Shown: piece after piece, positions 13,630-17,062 of the stretch
Layout: each line of letters begins with the position of its first letter
Numbering within the stretch: position 1 is the stretch's first letter
NCBI GenBank assembly: GCA_943331145.2
Contig: CALQKL020000021.1
Span: 1 to 17,062 of the forward strand
Source of the DNA: Chitinophaga pinensis
Lineage (GTDB): Bacteria > Bacteroidota > Bacteroidia > Chitinophagales > Chitinophagaceae
Length of the DNA: 17,062 nt
Direction of reading: 5' to 3'
The notes under the pieces: model-generated
The model's input: the letters and a program-made list of their open reading frames with translations, nothing else
Told to the model about the DNA's origin: nothing
Database searches by the model: none
Position numbers and translations under genes: made by a program

Positions 13630-14928
13630 ATGGCTGTATTTTTGATAAAAATGTTCACTTTGACGCCAATTTTATACGATTTATTTATAAATATCTATTT
13701 AGTTAGTTTAAAGATTGCCTCCTTTTTCAGTGTAAAAGCAAAAAAATGGGTTAATGGCAGAAGAATATTCCCCATTTTAAATGATACACAAAAAAAGATT
13801 TGGGTGCATTGTGCCAGTCTGGGCGAATTTGAACAAGGGCGCCCCATTTTAGAAAAACTAAAACAAAATTATCCCGATTATCCTATTGTATTAACCTTCT
13901 TCTCTCCAAGTGGTTATGAAATCAGAAAAAATTATTCGGGTGCTGATTATGTTTTTTATTTACCTGTCGACACCAAAAAAAATGCAATAAAATTCATTCA
14001 AGAAGTAAATCCAGTTTTAGTAGTTTGGGTTAAATACGAATATTGGTTTCATTATTTAAACGAACTAAAAAAACAATCCATCCCTGTTTTATTGGTTTCT
14101 GCAATTTTTAGACAATCTCAACCATTTTTCAAATCGAACAATAAATTTTGGAAAAAAATACTTTCATACTTTGATCATATTTTCATTCAAGATGAGGCTT
14201 CTCAGAAATTATTAAACGGCATTGGAATCACTCAAAATGTCACTATTTCTGGGGACACTCGTTTCGACCGCGTTTTAGAAATCGCTTCGAAAAAATCAGC
14301 AATTCAAGAGATAGAGAATTTCATAGAAAATCAGCAAGTATTGATTGCCGGTAGTACTTGGCTTCAAGATGAAAAGTTGTTGGCAAAATATATGTTGCAA
14401 CACGAAACAAAAAAACTTATCGTTGCACCACATGAAATAAATACCGCTCATTTAAAAAATATCAAACAATTATTTCCAAGATCAATTTTTTATTCGGAAT
14501 GGATAAATTTAAAAGCTAAACCCAACAACATTCAGGTGTTGATAATCGACAATGTGGGTATGCTTTCTCAATTGTATCAATATGCTACGATATGCTATAT
14601 TGGAGGGGGTTTCAATAAATCAGGAATACATAATATTTTGGAAGCTGCGGTTTATGGGAAGGCGATAGTTTTTGGACCCGAATATCAAAAATTTGGTGAA
14701 GCGGTTGGTTTAACAAAACGCAATAGTGCATTTTCGATTACCAACGAACATGAATTAGAATTAAAGCTGGAAAATTTGTTTACAGATTCTATTTTAATAA
14801 AGCATGCGGGAGGTGTAGCTCAACAATTTGTAATTGAAAAGAGCGGAGCTACAAAAATAATCGTTGATTATGTAGAAGGGAAGCGTCTTTTAACCAATGC
14901 ATCAAATTCTTTAACGGTTTCAGATTGA
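13630..14928 (+). CDS. waaA: 3-deoxy-D-manno-octulosonic acid (Kdo) transferase
   Basis: WaaA transfers Kdo from CMP-Kdo to lipid A precursor at the cytoplasmic face of the inner membrane. The 432-residue GT-B protein begins with a hydrophobic anchor (about 12-33), then KAKKWVNGRR and WVHCASLGEFEQGRPILE, where Glu66 is the catalytic base. FFSPSGYEIRKNY and LPVDTKKN follow, then KYEYWFHYLNELKK, ISGDTRFDRV and IAGSTWLQDE. The CMP-Kdo site includes IVAPHEIN and YIGGGFNKSGIHNILEAAVYGKAIVFGPEY, which has the usual GGGF.. G.HN..E pattern. A second in-frame Met at 13651 (MFTLTPILYDLF) is an equally good start. The last 61 nt overlap the convergent hypothetical gene. Only waaA of the lipid A-core pathway is in the window. 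Confidence 0.93.
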   Translation: MAVFLIKMFTLTPILYDLFINIYLVSLKIASFFSVKAKKWVNGRRIFPILNDTQKKIWVHCASLGEFEQGRPILEKLKQNYPDYPIVLTFFSPSGYEIRKNYSGADYVFYLPVDTKKNAIKFIQEVNPVLVVWVKYEYWFHYLNELKKQSIPVLLVSAIFRQSQPFFKSNNKFWKKILSYFDHIFIQDEASQKLLNGIGITQNVTISGDTRFDRVLEIASKKSAIQEIENFIENQQVLIAGSTWLQDEKLLAKYMLQHETKKLIVAPHEINTAHLKNIKQLFPRSIFYSEWINLKAKPNNIQVLIIDNVGMLSQLYQYATICYIGGGFNKSGIHNILEAAVYGKAIVFGPEYQKFGEAVGLTKRNSAFSITNEHELELKLENLFTDSILIKHAGGVAQQFVIEKSGATKIIVDYVEGKRLLTNASNSLTVSD

Positions 14929-15701
14929 AGATCCCATCCCAATTTGGTTTTGAGTTCTCTTCTTATCCAATACTCAGCTTCAGGGTAAATTGAAAATCCG
15001 TTAATTGTTTTAATGCTTCTTTCAAAAATGGTTTCATCTCCTTGAAACAATTCGTTGATATATAAAAAACGATCGTTGATCCCAATTGCTTTCTTTAAAT
15101 CCTTTATTGGCGAATTTTGTAGTGTTTCGCTTAACTCTTCTTTATTTTCGTTTAATATTTCGTTCAAAGAATCAGACTCATCGAACAAAATAACTTCATG
15201 CACTTCTTTTAATGGTAAGGGTTCTATAACTGATGGAGTTTCTTTTACTGATACATCTTCTGGTTCTTGCTCTGTTATCGGATCTGGTTCAGAATGGATT
15301 TCTGGAACAATTAAAGGGTCTGTTGTTAATACAACAGGGGTTTGATGCATCAACGTTGGGGTGTCTTCTACGGGGTCAAATCTAAATCGTGGACGATTGT
15401 TGGCACTGATGCTATTTTTTGTTTCCGCATTTTTTTTAATTTGCTCCAGCTCTGCTGCAATTTCTTCATCATCAATGTCTAAAGACAACACTTCTTTTAC
15501 TTCGGAGGTCAAATTCATTTCTTCATGCAAGTTTGGCAATTGTATGGCCACACCAGGAACTTGCATAATTTGTTGATTAGATGATTGAATATGCATCAAT
15601 TCAGATTGAATCATTTGAACAGTAAGCAACATTTCTTCAACAGTTGCACGTTGTTTTATTTGATTCTGTAGTTTCTCACAGAGTGTTTCCACTCGATCCA
15701 T
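14868..15701 (-). CDS. Conserved-looking hypothetical protein with coiled coil, acidic linker and C-terminal domain
   Basis: I do not recognise a named family. The 277-residue product has no signal peptide or membrane segment. Residues 1-45 (from MDRVETLCEKLQNQIKQ) have a heptad-like pattern that suggests a coiled coil. About 80-95 are charged (DIDDEEIAAELEQIKK). About 105-195 form a Pro/Glu/Asp-rich low-complexity linker. About 197-275 make a compact domain with DLKKAIGINDRFLYINELF, a GDETIFERSI stretch, YPEAEYWIRRELKTKLGW and FDALVKRRF. From memory this C-terminal block recurs in other Bacteroidota hypothetical proteins; that needs a search. The architecture suggests an adaptor or scaffold rather than an enzyme. 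Its 3' end overlaps waaA by 61 nt. Confidence 0.78.
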   Translation of the reverse strand: MDRVETLCEKLQNQIKQRATVEEMLLTVQMIQSELMHIQSSNQQIMQVPGVAIQLPNLHEEMNLTSEVKEVLSLDIDDEEIAAELEQIKKNAETKNSISANNRPRFRFDPVEDTPTLMHQTPVVLTTDPLIVPEIHSEPDPITEQEPEDVSVKETPSVIEPLPLKEVHEVILFDESDSLNEILNENKEELSETLQNSPIKDLKKAIGINDRFLYINELFQGDETIFERSIKTINGFSIYPEAEYWIRRELKTKLGWDLQSETVKEFDALVKRRFPST

Positions 15702-15740
15702 ATAAGATAATTTGATTAGTTAAGAATTTCTTTTAAATAT

Positions 15741-15781
15741 CTTTTGTGCGAAGCAATGAAAACCCAATCTTTGCACAAAGG
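15741..15781 (+). promoter_or_regulatory. Probable tdk promoter with an overlapping inverted repeat
   Basis: TTG at 15744-15746 and AATCTTTG at 15766-15773 are 19 nt apart; the -7 element differs from TAnnTTTG only at its first base. CTTTTGTGC (15741-15749) and GCACAAAGG (15773-15781) form an inverted repeat matching at 8 of 9 positions and covering the two promoter elements. The tdk start codon is 40 nt further on. Operator use of the repeat is inferred. Confidence 0.4.
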
Positions 15782-15821
15782 ATAATTAAAGTTACAAACA
15801 ACAATTTAAATAAATTACTTA

Positions 15822-16382
15822 ATGTTTATCGAACCAAATTTAAAAGGCGAAAAAAGAGGATGGATTGAAGTTATCGGCGGAAGTATGTTTAGTGGAAAAA
15901 CCGAAGAATTAATCCGCAGATTAAAACGTGTACGTATTGCCAATTTAAAGCTAGCTATTTTTAAGCCAGAAATCGACACCCGCTATAATGAAAAAAAAAT
16001 AGTCAGTCATGATACCAATTCAATAGACTCAATTCCGGTAAAAAGTTCGCTTGACATTTTAGACTTGGCTAAAGATGTAGATGTAGTGGGTATAGATGAA
16101 GCACAATTTTTCGATGAGCATATAACTGAAGTATGTGAAACACTTGCTTTGCGTGGGATTAGGGTTATTGTTGCGGGTTTGGATATGGATTATTTGGGAA
16201 AGCCATTTGGACAAATGCCTAATTTATTTGCCATAGCAGATTACATAACTAAACTCCATGCTATATGTGTAAAATGCGGACATATTGCCAATGTGAGTTA
16301 CAGAATTGTGAAAAATGAAAGTCAAATATTATTGGGCGAAAAAGATGCTTATGAGCCAAGATGCAGGATCTGTTGTGATTAA
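15822..16382 (+). CDS. tdk: Thymidine kinase (type II, TK1-like)
   Basis: It phosphorylates thymidine with ATP to dTMP in the salvage pathway. The 186-residue protein has the P-loop GGSMFSGKTEELIRR (19-33), the Walker B-like IDEAQFF (91-97) with the catalytic base Glu93, the lasso-region motif GLDMDYLGKPFG (119-130), and a structural zinc site formed by CVKCG (Cys149, Cys152) and CRICC (Cys181, Cys184). Length is typical of bacterial TK1-type enzymes. It starts with a short extension, MFIEPNLKGEKRGWIEV, before the first beta strand. The start codon is preceded by a likely promoter, and a weak terminator follows. It is transcribed away from the hypothetical gene and converges with the outer-membrane protein gene. 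Confidence 0.96.
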   Translation: MFIEPNLKGEKRGWIEVIGGSMFSGKTEELIRRLKRVRIANLKLAIFKPEIDTRYNEKKIVSHDTNSIDSIPVKSSLDILDLAKDVDVVGIDEAQFFDEHITEVCETLALRGIRVIVAGLDMDYLGKPFGQMPNLFAIADYITKLHAICVKCGHIANVSYRIVKNESQILLGEKDAYEPRCRICCD

Positions 16383-16389
16383 TTTCTTT

Positions 16390-16413
16390 AATCCATTACG
16401 GATTTCATTTTTT
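16390..16413 (+). terminator. Weak intrinsic terminator after tdk
   Basis: AATCC (16390-16394) and GGATT (16400-16404) form a 5-bp stem with a 5-nt loop. A T-rich stretch (TCATTTTTT) follows, 8 nt after the tdk stop codon. The stem is short, so the call is tentative. Confidence 0.35.
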
Positions 16414-16414
16414 A

Positions 16415-17023
16415 TCACTTTCTTGAGGTAAGATTTGCCACAATACCCAATTGAAAAAACGAACCACCCACATAACCTGCTTCGACGAATAGTCCGAAGT
16501 TTTTAAGCATAAAATAATTTATTCCCACTTGGGCTGAATACCCTAGCTCCCCTGGCACATTTGTACTTTTGGTATTTAAATTATTTTGGTATTTCGAATA
16601 CACATAGCCAAATCCACCTCCAATATATGGGTCAATTTTTTTATACTTTATAAAATGATAATTAACACGAGCAAGTGCTGTAAAAATAGTAAGCTGATCT
16701 GAAAATACAAATCCATTATTATTATAAGAACCTTTTATTTGCGAATAAGAAACAATGGCGCCTACACTAAAATTTTTAAATACTTCATAATCACATTGCA
16801 AATTAATCGGACCCGTAGATTTTATTGTATAGTTTTCTATGTTAACTCCTTTTTCTAAAAACGATTTCCAGATATTTCCAATGCCATGTCCAATAGCAAT
16901 CGTTTTTCTATGATTTGAGTAGTTGATCTTTTCAACGTCTTGTCCATATGATGAATCTCCCAAGAAAAATAAGTTTACAACAATAAATAGTAAAACACGA
17001 AAGCGAAATAACATTTGATTCAT
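16415..17023 (-). CDS. Outer-membrane beta-barrel protein (OmpA/porin-like barrel)
   Basis: The 202-residue product has a Sec signal peptide (basic RFR, hydrophobic core about 10-21, cleavage likely near SSYGQ at 24-28) and then alternating amphipathic strands typical of a small eight-stranded barrel. Examples are NFSVGAIVSYSQIKG, FTALARVNYHFI, DPYIGGGFGYVYSKY, ELGYSAQVGINYFM and FGLFVEAGYVGGSFFQLGIVANL. The PYIGGGFGY segment and the hydrophobic final strand resemble the Bacteroidota OMP_b-brl group. There is no OmpA-type peptidoglycan-binding domain. Ligand or role is unknown. Met4 (17014) is an alternative start. The 39 nt upstream within the window hold no recognisable promoter. Confidence 0.85.
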   Translation of the reverse strand: MNQMLFRFRVLLFIVVNLFFLGDSSYGQDVEKINYSNHRKTIAIGHGIGNIWKSFLEKGVNIENYTIKSTGPINLQCDYEVFKNFSVGAIVSYSQIKGSYNNNGFVFSDQLTIFTALARVNYHFIKYKKIDPYIGGGFGYVYSKYQNNLNTKSTNVPGELGYSAQVGINYFMLKNFGLFVEAGYVGGSFFQLGIVANLTSRK

Positions 17024-17062
17024 CTCGATTTTTTATAATAAAATGATTGATTTGTGAAATTA

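Overview
The window looks like a chromosomal stretch of a low-GC member of the Bacteroidota, probably near the Chitinophagales/Sphingobacteriales. The lineage call rests on protein character, the lack of Shine-Dalgarno sequences, and several matches to the Bacteroidota promoter pattern (TTG, about 19-20 nt, then TAnnTTTG). No rRNA, tRNA, insertion sequence, CRISPR array or phage gene was seen.

Left part (1-5094): the 3' part of mnmA (tRNA 2-thiouridylase) opens the window. It is followed on the + strand by a lipoprotein of unknown function, an SSAT-like GNAT acetyltransferase and a bacterial-type isocitrate dehydrogenase (icd). Facing icd on the - strand is a second isocitrate dehydrogenase of the eukaryotic-like, human IDH1-type subfamily. 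The two converge on a shared bidirectional terminator. The spacers downstream of icd and downstream of rlmL carry the same two families of short degenerate tandem repeats (9-nt and 8-nt units). The repeats have the same orientation relative to the gene they follow.

Centre (5095-13545, - strand): eight closely spaced genes probably form one operon starting at a well-matched promoter at about 13569-13598. In transcription order they are a DegT/WbpE-like sugar aminotransferase, UDP-glucose 6-dehydrogenase, UDP-glucuronate decarboxylase, a TviB/WbpO-like UDP-HexNAc 6-dehydrogenase, a TviC/WbpP-like UDP-HexNAc(A) 4-epimerase, rfbC, rfbD and a THUMP-domain RlmL-type rRNA methyltransferase. Together they would supply UDP-GlcA, UDP-xylose, UDP-GlcNAcA/GalNAcA and the last two steps of dTDP-L-rhamnose for surface polysaccharide. 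No glycosyltransferase, flippase or polymerase, and no rfbA or rfbB, is present here.

Right part (13546-17062): waaA (Kdo transferase, lipid A core) is divergent from the sugar operon. It overlaps tail-to-tail by 61 nt with a Bacteroidota-type hypothetical gene that has a coiled-coil N-terminus, an acidic linker and a compact C-terminal domain. Then come tdk (thymidine kinase) and an outer-membrane beta-barrel gene.

I found no convincing new defence or mobile system. The most interesting items are the pair of unrelated-subfamily IDHs, the non-canonical cofactor-pocket residues of the bacterial-type one, and the repeat tracts, one of which has run into the 3' end of rlmL.
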